From Bradyrhizobium ivorense (GTDB taxonomy: Bacteria; Pseudomonadota; Alphaproteobacteria; Rhizobiales; Xanthobacteraceae): a stretch of DNA of 64,000 nt. The position numbers and the translations under genes were made by a program. Shown here one piece after another: positions 51,079 to 60,412 of the stretch. How positions within the stretch are numbered: position 1 is the stretch's first letter; every line of letters starts with the position of its first letter. The notes beneath the pieces are model-generated. The model did not search any database, was not told where the DNA came from, and saw only the letters and a list, made by a program, of their open reading frames with translations. Location of the stretch: contig NZ_CAADFC020000016.1 of the NCBI RefSeq assembly GCF_900696085.1, positions 1-64,000 on the forward strand. The letters run 5' to 3'.

Positions 51079-51663
51079 TCAGGCTCCCATCACAGGCACG
51101 CCGATCACGACCGGATGGAACGCAAACGCCAGCGCCAGATACGCGATGACCCCGACCGCGATCGCGATCAGGTCGTTGGTCGGCCCGCCCACCGGGATCG
51201 GCGGCGCACCGGCATCCGCGCGGTGCTTCAGCGAGATGCGGTCATAGACCGCCCAGGCGAGGAACGAGCCGAACAGGATGATCGAGCCGAGATCGCCGTT
51301 GGCGAGCAGATGCGCCGCGGCCCACAGTTTGACGCCGGCCAGCATCGGATGTTTCAGCGTGGTGTAGATGCGGCCGCGGATGTAGGAGGCGACGACAAGG
51401 ATCACGGCCGGCAGCATCAGCGCCACCGCGATGTGCTTGAGCGCGGTCGGCGGCGTCCAGACGTTGATCCAGCCGGTCGAACGGTAATGTCCAAAACCCC
51501 AGATGATCAGGGCGAGCCCGGCGGCGGAGGCCAGCGAATAGACGATCTTGTAGCCGCCCTCGCCCATCGCCTTGACCAGACCAGCCCGCAGGTCGCGCAG
51601 CGAGGTCACGACGTGGACGCCGAGGAACAGCACGAGACCCAGGATCATGACGAGCAGTCCCAC
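51079..51663 (-). CDS. NnrU-family membrane protein
   Basis: 194 residues, six to seven hydrophobic segments; KHPMLAGVKLWAAAHLLANGDLGS is the NnrU signature. The family is related to the heme-containing zeta-carotene isomerase Z-ISO and was named for nitrite/nitric-oxide reduction loci. The job here is unclear. GTG start at 51663 with GAGGAA upstream. First gene of the nnrU-panB-ligase unit. Confidence 0.85.
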   Translation of the reverse strand: MGLLVMILGLVLFLGVHVVTSLRDLRAGLVKAMGEGGYKIVYSLASAAGLALIIWGFGHYRSTGWINVWTPPTALKHIAVALMLPAVILVVASYIRGRIYTTLKHPMLAGVKLWAAAHLLANGDLGSIILFGSFLAWAVYDRISLKHRADAGAPPIPVGGPTNDLIAIAVGVIAYLALAFAFHPVVIGVPVMGA

Positions 51664-51727
51664 GAGGTTCCTCCCCTGAATTATTGCTGCCCTCGCGTAT
51701 CACCTTCACCGGGCCGTGCGCAATGTG

Positions 51728-52357
51728 TCACGGCTTGCCGGGCGGCCCGTCCGCCGGCCTCTCCGCCGTCTTGGGCAGTTCGCGGTTGTCGACATAGCGG
51801 ATCATGATCGGGCGGCCGGCCAGCGCGCCGCCGAGCCCGCTGGAGAATTTCAGCGGCAGGCATTGCTTGAGCGAGGCGTTGATGGCGTTGAGATAGGTGG
51901 TGCGGGTGTCGGGCGGCACGCCCTTGGTGGCGAAGGTCAGCCGCGGCGCGCCGATCATCTCGCCGGAGCGCTTGAAGCTGAAACGCACCGACATCTGCAT
52001 GCCTTCGCGCGCATTGTCGGCCGGCGGCGGCGACCAGCACGTACGCAGCGCCGCGAACAGGTCGCCGATGGTATTGAGATCATGGTCCGGCTTGCGGTAC
52101 TTCTCGGCCTGGTCTTGCGGCGGCACGGTCAAAATCGTGAGCTGCAGATTTTCGCCGTACGGATAATCGATCTCGGGCAGGCACGGCCCGTGGTTGAACA
52201 CGCTGCAAGTGGACGGCGTGCAGGGTTCGTTGTCGAGCACGCTGCACGGCGTGTGCGCAAACGGCACCGGATTAACGCCCTGCTGGGCGTTCGTCGCCGT
52301 CGCGAGGCCGAGGGCCAGCACGGCAAGGCTGAGGCAGATAGCGATGCGTCGGAGCAT
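51728..52357 (-). CDS. Exported protein with TonB/TolA C-terminal-like domain, function unknown
   Basis: Signal peptide (about 1-24). Cysteine-rich N-terminal mature part (TPCSVLDNEPCTPSTCSVFNHGPCLP region, six cysteines likely paired). A C-terminal domain (about 115-195) with MSVRFSFKRSGEMIGAPRLT and LKQCLPLKFS follows, resembling the TonB/TolA energy-transducer fold but without a membrane anchor or proline spacer. 209 residues. Role not known. Confidence 0.65.
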   Translation of the reverse strand: MLRRIAICLSLAVLALGLATATNAQQGVNPVPFAHTPCSVLDNEPCTPSTCSVFNHGPCLPEIDYPYGENLQLTILTVPPQDQAEKYRKPDHDLNTIGDLFAALRTCWSPPPADNAREGMQMSVRFSFKRSGEMIGAPRLTFATKGVPPDTRTTYLNAINASLKQCLPLKFSSGLGGALAGRPIMIRYVDNRELPKTAERPADGPPGKP

Positions 52358-52467
52358 GCGAGCGATCCTGAGTGCGCTCCGCAGAAAATGCTACCGCCGC
52401 CAAGGCACATCAAGCGGGGCGGCGTTCACGTCCTCGCGTGTGCCGCGGTGCAGCCCCTAACTCCGCT

Positions 52468-52569
52468 GTCATCGCCCGGTTAAACCGGGCGATCCAGTAC
52501 TCCAGAGGCGGTGGTGATGAATCGAAAGGCCGCGGCGTACTGGGTCCCCCGGTCAAGCCGGGGGACGAC
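52468..52569. repeat. Dispersed palindromic element, family A, copy 3
   Basis: GTCATCGCCCGG-TTAAA-CCGGGCGAT on the left, then CCAGTACTCCAGAGG..AATCGAAAGGCCGCGGCGTACTGG in outline, and a right hairpin CCCCCGG-TCAAG-CCGGGGG. Same design as 28236-28337 and 40895-41014. Between an exported-protein gene and prfC. Confidence 0.83.
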
Positions 52570-52608
52570 AGCGAGTGTGCAGCGCGCGCACCGCTAATGC
52601 GGCGGCGT

Positions 52609-54228
52609 TTACGCCTTCTTCTTCACGTCCTTGACGTTCGAGAAGATGATGCCCTCGGCGCGCTCGCGGGTGTAGCCGAGATAGAACTCGTTCTTGGCCA
52701 TGAACACCGGGTCGCCGTCGACGTCGTCGGCGATGCCGGAATTATTGGCGGCGATGAAGGCGTCGAGTTTCTTGCGGTCGTCGGAGGAAATCCAGCGCGC
52801 CAGCGAGAACTCGGAAATCTCGAACTCGACCGGCAGCGAATATTCCGCATCGAGCCGCGCCTTCAGCACGTCGAGCTGCAGCGGGCCGACCACGCCGACC
52901 AGCGCCGGCGCGCCGTCGCGCGGGCGGAACACCTGCACCACGCCCTCCTCCGACATCTGCTGCAGCGCTTCCTTCAGCTTCTTGGCCTTCATCGCGTCGG
53001 TCAGGCGGACGCGGCGGACGATTTCCGGCGCGAAGCTCGGCACGCCGACGAAGGTCAGATCCTCGCCCTCGGTCAGGGTGTCGCCGATCCGCAAAGTGCC
53101 GTGGTTGGGAATGCCGACGACGTCGCCGGCAAACGCCTCGTCCGCCACCGAGCGATCCTGAGCGAAGAAGAATTGCGGGCTCGACAGGCTCATGTTCTTG
53201 CCGGTGCGCACCAGCTTGGCCTTCATGCCGCGGCTGAGTTTTCCGGAGCACAGCCGCGCGAAGGCGATGCGGTCGCGGTGGTTCGGATCCATGTTGGCCT
53301 GGATCTTGAACACGAAGGCGCTCATCCGCGGTTCCGCCGCCTCGACCTTGCGCAGGTCGGAATCCTGCGCGCGCGGCGCCGGCGCGAACTTGCCGAGGCC
53401 TTCGAGCAGGTCGCCGACCCCGAAATTGCGCAGCGCGCTGCCGAAATAGACCGGCGTCAGATGGCCCTCGCGGAACGCGGCGAGCTCGAACGGCTTGCAC
53501 GCCTCGGAGGCCAGCTCGAGCTCGTCCTTGACGGTGGCGACGTCGAGATTGGGATTGCGCGCGCCGAGCTCGGCGATGTCGATCTGCTCGGTGGCGCCGG
53601 TCTTGGCGCCGCCGCCCTCGAGCAGCCGCACGCCGCCATTGACGACGTCATAGGTGCCGAGGAAGTCGCGACCGCGGCCGACCGGCCAGGTCATCGGCGT
53701 GGTATCGAGCGCCAGCGTCTTCTCGATCTCGTCCAGCAGCTCGAAGGTGTCGCGGCTCTCGCGGTCCATCTTGTTGATGAAGGTGATGATCGGGATGTCG
53801 CGCAGGCGGCACACCTCGAACAGCTTGCGGGTGCGCGCCTCGATGCCCTTGGCGGCGTCGATCACCATCACGGCGGAATCGACCGCGGTCAGGGTGCGGT
53901 AGGTGTCTTCGGAAAAGTCCTCGTGGCCCGGCGTGTCCAAAAGGTTGAACACCAGATCGTTGAACTCGAAGGTCATCACCGAGGTGACGACCGAGATGCC
54001 GCGCTCGCGCTCGATCTTCATCCAGTCCGAACGGGTGTTGCGCCGCTCGCCCTTGGCCTTGACCTGGCCGGCCAAATTGATGGCGCCGCCGAACAGCAGC
54101 AGCTTTTCGGTCAGCGTGGTCTTGCCGGCGTCCGGGTGCGAGATGATCGCAAAGGTGCGGCGCCGCGCCACTTCCTCGGAAAGCGGCGTGCGGGTCGGCG
54201 ATTCGGTTGTGACAGCGGTATCGGACAT
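52609..54228 (-). CDS. prfC: Peptide chain release factor 3
   Basis: GTPase that recycles RF1/RF2 after termination. G1 SHPDAGKTTLTEKLL, then a G3 DTPGHEDFSEDTYR, G4 NKMDRE and the RF3 C-terminal domains. 539 residues from ATG 54228, the conserved start of the family region; an in-frame extension of 37 residues up to 54339 would run into the divergent sugE leader and has no family support. Confidence 0.95.
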   Translation of the reverse strand: MSDTAVTTESPTRTPLSEEVARRRTFAIISHPDAGKTTLTEKLLLFGGAINLAGQVKAKGERRNTRSDWMKIERERGISVVTSVMTFEFNDLVFNLLDTPGHEDFSEDTYRTLTAVDSAVMVIDAAKGIEARTRKLFEVCRLRDIPIITFINKMDRESRDTFELLDEIEKTLALDTTPMTWPVGRGRDFLGTYDVVNGGVRLLEGGGAKTGATEQIDIAELGARNPNLDVATVKDELELASEACKPFELAAFREGHLTPVYFGSALRNFGVGDLLEGLGKFAPAPRAQDSDLRKVEAAEPRMSAFVFKIQANMDPNHRDRIAFARLCSGKLSRGMKAKLVRTGKNMSLSSPQFFFAQDRSVADEAFAGDVVGIPNHGTLRIGDTLTEGEDLTFVGVPSFAPEIVRRVRLTDAMKAKKLKEALQQMSEEGVVQVFRPRDGAPALVGVVGPLQLDVLKARLDAEYSLPVEFEISEFSLARWISSDDRKKLDAFIAANNSGIADDVDGDPVFMAKNEFYLGYTRERAEGIIFSNVKDVKKKA

Positions 54229-54317
54229 GGCGGGGCAGCGTTTGGCAGGGAAAACGGGCGCAATCAAGGGCGTTTTGTCACAATGCGGAACGGCCGCACC
54301 ATCCCCATATAGGGGGC

Positions 54318-54378
54318 GGAAGGACGACCTTCTCCTCATCGCACCATCAGCGGGGACGACCCTGCCTTATCTGGAGGG
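54318..54378 (+). promoter_or_regulatory. Guanidine-II (mini-ykkC) riboswitch controlling sugE
   Basis: Two adjacent hairpins with the diagnostic ACGR loops. P1: GGAAGG-ACGA-CCTTCT (54318-54333); P2: GCGGGG-ACGA-CCCTGC (54350-54365). A 16-base linker separates them, and the sugE Shine-Dalgarno GGAGGG (54373-54378) follows by 7 bases. ACCCT (54359-54363) can alternatively pair with AGGGT (54375-54379), giving a simple on-switch: guanidine stabilises P1/P2 and frees the ribosome site. Architecture and gene fit the known class. Confidence 0.9.
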
Positions 54379-54384
54379 TTCGTG

Positions 54385-54699
54385 ATGGCTTGGGCCATTC
54401 TGTTTACCGCTGGCCTGCTCGAAATCGGCTGGGCGATCGGCCTGAAATATACCGAAGGGTTTTCGCGGCTGGTGCCGTCGGCGCTGACGCTGGCCGCCAT
54501 GGCCGGCAGCGTCATCCTGCTCGGCGTCGCGCTCAAGACGCTGCCGATCGGAACCGCCTATGCGGTCTGGACCGGGATCGGCGCGGTCGGTACCGCGGCA
54601 CTCGGCATCTTCCTGCTGGGCGAACCAGCGACCGCGCTGCGCCTCGCCAGCATCGGGCTGATCGTCGCCGGCATCGTCGGCCTGAAACTCGTGGGGTGA
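54385..54699 (+). CDS. sugE: SMR-family guanidinium exporter SugE/Gdx
   Basis: 104 residues, four membrane helices. The conserved substrate/proton-coupling glutamate is E13 in GLLEIGWAIGLKYTEGF, the Gdx-type signature; other landmarks are TLPIGTAYAVWTGIGAVG and the last helix. Exports guanidinium ion. ATG 54385 lies 6 bases after GGAGGG; a GTG directly before it is too close. The riboswitch upstream strongly supports the guanidine function. Its stop codon abuts the stop of the converging phosphate permease gene. Confidence 0.93.
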   Translation: MAWAILFTAGLLEIGWAIGLKYTEGFSRLVPSALTLAAMAGSVILLGVALKTLPIGTAYAVWTGIGAVGTAALGIFLLGEPATALRLASIGLIVAGIVGLKLVG

Positions 54700-55704
54700 T
54701 TACCTCAGGATCTGCACCGCCCAATAGGTCAGCGCAGCGACCGCCGCGGACGCGGGGATCGTGATCACCCAGGCATAGACGATCGAGCTTGCCACATTCC
54801 AGCGCACGGCGGAGAGCCGCCGTGCGGCACCGACGCCGACGATCGCGCCGGTGATGGTGTGGGTGGTGGATACGGGAACCCCGAGATAGGTCGCCATGAA
54901 CAGCGTCACGGCGCCGCCGGTCTCGGCGCAAAAACCCTGCATCGGCGTCAGCTTGGTGATGCGCAGGCCCATGGTGCGCACGATCCGCCAGCCGCCCATC
55001 AGGGTGCCCAGCGCCATCGCGCTCTGGCAGGCCAGCACCACCCAGAACGGGATCTCGAAAGTCTCGCCGAGATGGCCCTGCGAGTAGAGCAGCACGGCGA
55101 TGATGCCCATGGTCTTCTGCGCGTCGTTGCCGCCATGGCCGAGCGAATATAGCGAGGCCGAGGCGAATTGCAGGATGCGGAAGGCGCGATCGACCGCGAA
55201 CGGCGTCGAGCGCACCGACAGCCAGGACACGATCCCGACCAGCAGCAGCGCCAGCAGGAAGCCGACCAGCGGCGACAGCACGATCGCGAGCAGCGTCTTC
55301 GAAAGCCCGCTCCACACCGCCGCCGAAATCCCCGCCTTCGCCATCCCCGCGCCGACCAGGCCGCCGATCAGCGCATGCGAGCTCGATGACGGGATGCCGA
55401 GCCCCCAGGTGATCAGGTTCCAGACGATCGCGCCGATCAGCGCCGCAAAGATCACCGTGGTGTCGACCACCGACGGCTCAATGATCCCGGTGCCGATCGT
55501 GTTGGCGACGTGCAGCCCGAATACCAGGAAGGCGATGAAATTAAAGAAGGCGGCCCAGAACACCGCATATTGCGGCCGCAGCACGCGGGTCGAGACGATG
55601 GTCGCGATCGAGTTCGCCGCGTCGTGCAGGCCGTTCAGGAAGTCGAACAGCAGCGCAACCGCGATCAGGATGACCAGGACAGGAAGGCCCAGCGTAGCGT
55701 CCAC
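54700..55704 (-). CDS. pit: PiT-family inorganic phosphate permease
   Basis: Low-affinity phosphate:cation symporter. Two copies of the PiT signature: FLNGLHDAANSIATIVSTRVL near the start and GGNDAQKTMGIIAVLL in the middle, with about ten membrane helices. 334 residues. Downstream of, and 10 bp from, its usual DUF47 partner. Confidence 0.93.
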   Translation of the reverse strand: MDATLGLPVLVILIAVALLFDFLNGLHDAANSIATIVSTRVLRPQYAVFWAAFFNFIAFLVFGLHVANTIGTGIIEPSVVDTTVIFAALIGAIVWNLITWGLGIPSSSSHALIGGLVGAGMAKAGISAAVWSGLSKTLLAIVLSPLVGFLLALLLVGIVSWLSVRSTPFAVDRAFRILQFASASLYSLGHGGNDAQKTMGIIAVLLYSQGHLGETFEIPFWVVLACQSAMALGTLMGGWRIVRTMGLRITKLTPMQGFCAETGGAVTLFMATYLGVPVSTTHTITGAIVGVGAARRLSAVRWNVASSIVYAWVITIPASAAVAALTYWAVQILR

Positions 55705-55714
55705 CTGACCCGCC

Positions 55715-56359
55715 CTATACCTGTTCGATCACGATCGAATTGATCTCGTTCGCGACGTCGTCAAAGCGGTCGGCCACCTTCTCGAGGTGATCGTAGATCT
55801 CCGCGCCGACGATGAAATCCATCGTGTTGGCGTCGCGATGCTTCAGGAACAATTCCTTCAGCCCGATGTCGTGGAGGTCGTCGACCCGGCCCTCGAGCTT
55901 GGTCAGTTCCTCGGTGATCTGGGTCAGCATCGCAACGTTCGGACCGATCGACTGCAGCAGCGGCAGCGCGCGGACGACTAGATTGGCGCATTCGGTGATC
56001 AGGCTGCCGATCTCGCGCATCGGCGGCTCGAACGCGCGGACCTCGAACAGCACGACGGCCTTGGCGGTCTGCTGCATCTGGTCGACCGCGTCGTCCATCG
56101 AGGTGATCAGACTCTTGATGTCGCCGCGGTCGAACGGCGTGATGAAGGTGCGGCGGACGGCGGTGAGCACCTCGCGCGTGACGTTGTCAGCGTCGTTCTC
56201 GAATTGATTGACGCGCTGGCAGAAGACCAGGGTCTCCTCGCCGCCCTTCAGCATGTCCTGTAACGCCAGCGCGCACTGCACGGAGGTTTGGGCGTGCCGG
56301 GCGAACAGGTCGAAAAACCGCTCTTCCTTGGGCAGAAAGGCGCGAAACCAGCGCAACAT
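55715..56359 (-). CDS. DUF47 (PhoU-like) phosphate transport accessory protein
   Basis: All-helical PhoU-like protein of 214 residues, typically encoded beside PiT permeases and thought to regulate them. Landmarks: FFDLFARHAQ, DMDDAVDQMQQTAKAV-type helix (seen as SMDDAVDQMQQTAKAV) and DIGLKELFLKHRDANTMDFIVGAEIYDHLEKVADRFDDVANEINSIVIE in outline. It precedes pit in the same operon. Confidence 0.92.
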   Translation of the reverse strand: MLRWFRAFLPKEERFFDLFARHAQTSVQCALALQDMLKGGEETLVFCQRVNQFENDADNVTREVLTAVRRTFITPFDRGDIKSLITSMDDAVDQMQQTAKAVVLFEVRAFEPPMREIGSLITECANLVVRALPLLQSIGPNVAMLTQITEELTKLEGRVDDLHDIGLKELFLKHRDANTMDFIVGAEIYDHLEKVADRFDDVANEINSIVIEQV

Positions 56360-56504
56360 GGGTCTATTCCATCGTTCCGGGACAGCCGGCAGCGACTGTC
56401 ACAAAACTGTCATAGAACACATTGCGCAGAAAAAGCCACTGCTGACGGCCCCCCGAATGGGCGGCCGTCCACCGTTAAGTCAGCGAAAAATCCGGGTCCC
56501 TGCC

Positions 56505-57473
56505 CTACAGCGAACGCCGCAGCAGATGGGCGAGCTCGCCGACCAGGCCGCGGCGGAACAGCAGCACGCAGGAGACGAAGATCACACCCTGGATCACCGT
56601 CACCCACTGGCCGAAGCCGGCGAGATATTGCTGCATGGCGATGATCACGAAGGCGCCGACCACCGGTCCGAAAATGGTGCCGAGGCCGCCGACCAGCGTC
56701 ATCAGCACGATTTCGCCGGACATCGACCAATGCACGTCGGTGAGCGAAGCGTTTTGGGCCACGAACACCTTCAGCGAGCCGGCGAAGCCCGCCAGCGTGC
56801 CCGACAGGATGTAGGCGAGCAGCTTGTACTGGTCGGTCTTGTAACCGAGCGAGATCGCACGCGGCTCGTTCTCGCGGATCGACTTCAGCACCTCGCCGAA
56901 CGGCGAGTTGATGGTGCGGTAGATCAAGAGGAAGCCGGCGAGGAAACCGGCCAGCACGACGTAATAGAGCACGGTCGGCTTGGACAGATCGAGGATGCCG
57001 AGCAGATGACCCTGCGGAATGCCCTGGATGCCGTCCTCGCCATGGGTGAACGGCGCCTGCAGGTAGATGAAATACAGCAGCTGCGACAGCGCCAGCGTGA
57101 TCATCGAGAAGTAGATGCCCTGCCGCTTGATCGAGACGTAGCCGGTTGCGAGGCCAAGCAGGGCCGCGGCCGCGGTGCCGATCAGGATGCCGAGTTCGGG
57201 CGGCAGCGCCCACACCTTCAACGCATGCGCGGTCACGTAGCCGGCGGTGCCGAGGAACATGGCGTGGCCGAACGACAGCAGGCCGCCATAGCCGATCAAC
57301 AGGTTGAAGGCGCAGGCGAGCAGCGCGAAGCACAGCGCCTGCATGACGAAGAACGGATAGATCCCCGTAAACGGCACGATCGCCAGCAGCACCGCCAAGA
57401 TGGCGAACACGATCATCTCGTCGCGCATCGCGCGCGGCGTCATCGGAAGTGTATCGTCGGTCAATGCTGACAT
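56505..57473 (-). CDS. livM: Branched-chain amino acid-type ABC permease LivM
   Basis: 322 residues, multiple membrane helices, with NLLIGYGGLLSFGHAMFLGTAGYV (LivM signature), LVGGLGTIFGPVVGA and a final hydrophobic segment. Last gene of the livG-livF-livJ-livH-livM unit; one base separates it from livH. Confidence 0.93.
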   Translation of the reverse strand: MSALTDDTLPMTPRAMRDEMIVFAILAVLLAIVPFTGIYPFFVMQALCFALLACAFNLLIGYGGLLSFGHAMFLGTAGYVTAHALKVWALPPELGILIGTAAAALLGLATGYVSIKRQGIYFSMITLALSQLLYFIYLQAPFTHGEDGIQGIPQGHLLGILDLSKPTVLYYVVLAGFLAGFLLIYRTINSPFGEVLKSIRENEPRAISLGYKTDQYKLLAYILSGTLAGFAGSLKVFVAQNASLTDVHWSMSGEIVLMTLVGGLGTIFGPVVGAFVIIAMQQYLAGFGQWVTVIQGVIFVSCVLLFRRGLVGELAHLLRRSL

Positions 57474-57474
57474 A

Positions 57475-58338
57475 TCAGGCCGCCCGTCCCGTCAATCCCG
57501 TCGGCTTCACCAGCAGCACCAGCACCATCAGAACAAACACCACGGTGTTGGAGGCCTCGGGATAATAATACTTGGTAAATCCTTCGATCACGCCGAGCGC
57601 GAAGCCGGTGATGATCGATCCCATGATCGAACCCATGCCGCCGATCACGACCACCGCGAACACCACGATGATGAGATCGGCGCCCATCAGCGGCCGAACC
57701 TGGTTGATCGGCGCCGACAGCACGCCGGCGAGCGCGGCAAGGCCGACGCCGAGCCCGTAGGTCAGCGTGATCATGCGCGGCACGTTGATGCCGAAGGCCC
57801 GCACCAGCGTCGGGTTTTCGGTAGCGGCGCGCAGGTAGGCGCCGAGCTGCGTCTTCTCGATCAGGAACCAGGTGGCGAGACACACCACGAGCGAGAAGAT
57901 CACGACCCAGCCGCGATAGATCGGCAGGAACATGAAGCCGAGATTGACGCCGCCCTTGAGCTGATCGGGAATAGCGTAAGGCAGACCCGAGGAGCCGAAA
58001 TAGTTCTGGAACACGCCCTGCACGATCAGCGCGATGCCGAAGGTCAAAAGCAGCCCGTAGAGGTGATCGAGCCCGGTCAGCCATTGCAGCATGGTGCGCT
58101 CGAGGATCATGCCGAAGATGCCGACCAGGATCGGCGCGATCAGCAGCGCCCACCAGTAGCTGATGCCGCCCAGATTGAGCAGGAAATACGCCACGAAGGC
58201 GCCCATCATGTAGAGCGCGCCATGCGCGAAATTGATGATGTTGAGCATGCCGAAGATCACGGCGAGCCCCAGACTGAGCAGCGCGTAGAACGAGCCGTTG
58301 ATCAGTCCCACCAGTAGCTGTGCGTAGAGAGCCTGCAT
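57475..58338 (-). CDS. livH: Branched-chain amino acid-type ABC permease LivH
   Basis: 287 residues, about eight helices; GLINGSFYALLSLGLAVIFGMLNIINFAHGALYMMGAF is the LivH N-terminal signature (landmark only), and GGMGSIMGSIITGFALG follows near the end. Inner-membrane partner of LivM. Preceded by the binding protein gene by 66 bp, a gap often used for differential expression of the binding protein. Confidence 0.94.
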   Translation of the reverse strand: MQALYAQLLVGLINGSFYALLSLGLAVIFGMLNIINFAHGALYMMGAFVAYFLLNLGGISYWWALLIAPILVGIFGMILERTMLQWLTGLDHLYGLLLTFGIALIVQGVFQNYFGSSGLPYAIPDQLKGGVNLGFMFLPIYRGWVVIFSLVVCLATWFLIEKTQLGAYLRAATENPTLVRAFGINVPRMITLTYGLGVGLAALAGVLSAPINQVRPLMGADLIIVVFAVVVIGGMGSIMGSIITGFALGVIEGFTKYYYPEASNTVVFVLMVLVLLVKPTGLTGRAA

Positions 58339-58404
58339 CGATCGAGCTTTCGCTTAACTGGATGACGCCCGCCGGTCACGCCTGCGCGCCGGCGGGCACG
58401 ATCG

Positions 58405-59625
58405 TCACTTCTTCAACAGCGCGCAGCTGCTCTTGTCGAGCGGCGTGAAGGCCTGGTCGCCGGGCACCGTGCCGACCAGCTTGTAGAGGTCCCACGGGCT
58501 TTTCGACTCCGACGGCTTCTTCACCTCGAACAGATAGGCGTTGTGGATGACACGGCCGTTGGCCTGGACCTCGCCCTTGCCGAACAGCGGATCGTCGGCC
58601 GGGATCTCCTTCATCTTGGCGACGATCTTGGCCCCGTCATGCGGATTGCCGCCGAGCGCGTCCAGCGCCTTGAAGTAATGCATCAGGCCCGCATAGACGC
58701 CGGCCTGCACCATGGTCGGCGGCGCGCTGTTCTTCATCCGCTCCGAGAACCGCTTGGAGAAGGCCCGCGTCTGGTCGTTCAGATCCCAGTAGAACGTCTC
58801 GGTGAAGTTGAGGCCCTGCGCGGTGTCGAGGCCGATCGCCTTGACGTCGGTGAGGAACAGCAGAAGCCCCGCGAGCTTCTGGCCGCCCTTGCCGATGCCG
58901 AACTCGGCCGCCTGCTTGATCGAGTTGGTGGTGTCGCCGCCGGCATTGGCGAGGCCGATGATCTTGGCCTTGGAGGCCTGCGCCTGCAGCAGGAACGAGG
59001 AGAAGTCCGCGGTGTTGAGCGGATGCTTGACCCCGCCGACCACCTTGCCGCCATTGGCGGTGACGACGGCGGTGGTGTCGCGCTCCAGCGCCGCACCGAA
59101 GGCGTAGTCCGCGGTCAGGAAGAACCAGGTGTCGCCACCCGCCTTGACCAGCGCCTGTCCGGTGGCGTGGGCGAGCATGTAGGTGTCATAGGTCCAGTGC
59201 ACCGTGTTCGGCGAGCACTGCGCATTGGTCAGGTCCGAGGTCGCGGCGCCCGAATTGATGTAGACGCCGTTCTTTTCCTTCACGACATTGTTGACCGCGA
59301 GCGCGACGCCGGAGTTCGGCACGTCGACGATCACGTCGACCTTGTCGACGTCGAACCACTGCCGGGCGATGGTGGTGCCGATGTCGGGCTTGTTCTGGTG
59401 ATCGCCGGAGATGATGTCGATCTTCCAGCCCTTGTCCTTTAGCTTGGAGTCCTCGACCGCCATCTGCGCCGCCAGCGTCGAGCCGGGACCGGCGAGGTCG
59501 GCGTAGAGGCCGGATTGATCCGACAGCGCGCCGATCTTGACCGTCTTGTCCTGCGCCGAGGCAAGGCCCGCGGAAGCGAGCGTCAATGCGGTGCCGAGCA
59601 GCAGCGCCGAAATCATATTCTTCAT
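58405..59625 (-). CDS. Liv-type ABC substrate-binding protein
   Basis: Periplasmic Peripla_BP_6 protein, 406 residues. Signal peptide (about 1-24, ending ASAQ), mature start DKTVKIGALSDQSGLYADL. Very similar along its length to the orphan binding protein at 42409-43635. ATG 59625 has GAGGGAA upstream. It sits inside the complete transporter operon, so it is the cognate receptor. The ligand is an amino acid or amide-type compound; not determinable here. Confidence 0.94.
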   Translation of the reverse strand: MKNMISALLLGTALTLASAGLASAQDKTVKIGALSDQSGLYADLAGPGSTLAAQMAVEDSKLKDKGWKIDIISGDHQNKPDIGTTIARQWFDVDKVDVIVDVPNSGVALAVNNVVKEKNGVYINSGAATSDLTNAQCSPNTVHWTYDTYMLAHATGQALVKAGGDTWFFLTADYAFGAALERDTTAVVTANGGKVVGGVKHPLNTADFSSFLLQAQASKAKIIGLANAGGDTTNSIKQAAEFGIGKGGQKLAGLLLFLTDVKAIGLDTAQGLNFTETFYWDLNDQTRAFSKRFSERMKNSAPPTMVQAGVYAGLMHYFKALDALGGNPHDGAKIVAKMKEIPADDPLFGKGEVQANGRVIHNAYLFEVKKPSESKSPWDLYKLVGTVPGDQAFTPLDKSSCALLKK

Positions 59626-59668
59626 GTCGTATTCCCTCAGTCCTGAAATTTTCTGGTTCTGGCGATCT

Positions 59669-60412
59669 TCAAACGCCAAGGTAGGTGTGGAGCTTGTCAA
59701 TGTTGGCCGACAGCTCGGAATTGGCGAAACCGTCGATCACCTTGCCGTGCTCGACGATGTAGTAGCGGTCGGCGACGGTCGAGGCGAAGCGGAAATTCTG
59801 CTCGACCAGGAGGATGGTGAATCCCTCCGACTTCAGCCGCGCAATGGTGTGGCCGATCTGCTGGATGATGACCGGGGCAAGCCCCTCGGTCGGCTCGTCC
59901 AGCATCAGGAAGCGCGCGCCGGTGCGCAGGATGCGCGCGATCGCCAGCATCTGCTGCTCGCCGCCGGAGAGCTTGGTGCCCTGGCTGGTGAGACGCTCCT
60001 TCAGGTTCGGAAACAGCGTGAAGATCTGCTCGAGCGACAGGCCGCCCGGGCGCACCGTCGGCGGCAGCATCAGATTCTCGCGCACGTCGAGGCTCGAGAA
60101 GATGCCGCGCTCCTCGGGACAGAACGCGATGCCCTTCCGCGCGATGCGGTCGGAGGACGCGCGGATGATTTCTTCGTTGTTGAAGCGGATCGAGCCCGAG
60201 CGCTTGCCGATGATTCCCATCACCGACTTCAGCGTGGTGGTCTTGCCGGCGCCGTTGCGGCCGAGCAGCGTCACCACCTCGCCGGCCTTCACGCCGAAAT
60301 TGATGCCGTGCAGGATGTGGGATTCGCCGTACCAGGCCTGCAGGTCCTTGACCGTCAGCACCTCGGCGCCGGTGGCCGCTGCGGGCCTTTCCACCAGTTT
60401 CGCCTCAGCCAT
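59669..60412 (-). CDS. livF: Liv-type ABC ATPase LivF
   Basis: 247 residues. Walker A GRNGAGKTTTLKS, signature LSGGEQQMLAIARIL, Walker B FLMLDEPTEGLAP and switch histidine region. Start overlaps the livG stop by 8 bp. Pairs with LivG as the ATP-driven motor. Confidence 0.95.
   Translation of the reverse strand: MAEAKLVERPAAATGAEVLTVKDLQAWYGESHILHGINFGVKAGEVVTLLGRNGAGKTTTLKSVMGIIGKRSGSIRFNNEEIIRASSDRIARKGIAFCPEERGIFSSLDVRENLMLPPTVRPGGLSLEQIFTLFPNLKERLTSQGTKLSGGEQQMLAIARILRTGARFLMLDEPTEGLAPVIIQQIGHTIARLKSEGFTILLVEQNFRFASTVADRYYIVEHGKVIDGFANSELSANIDKLHTYLGV

Noticed and set aside
48302..51247. Plus-strand open frame of about 980 codons opposite the acyl-CoA ligase and panB
   Set aside because: Antisense shadow of two confident genes; no domain signature.
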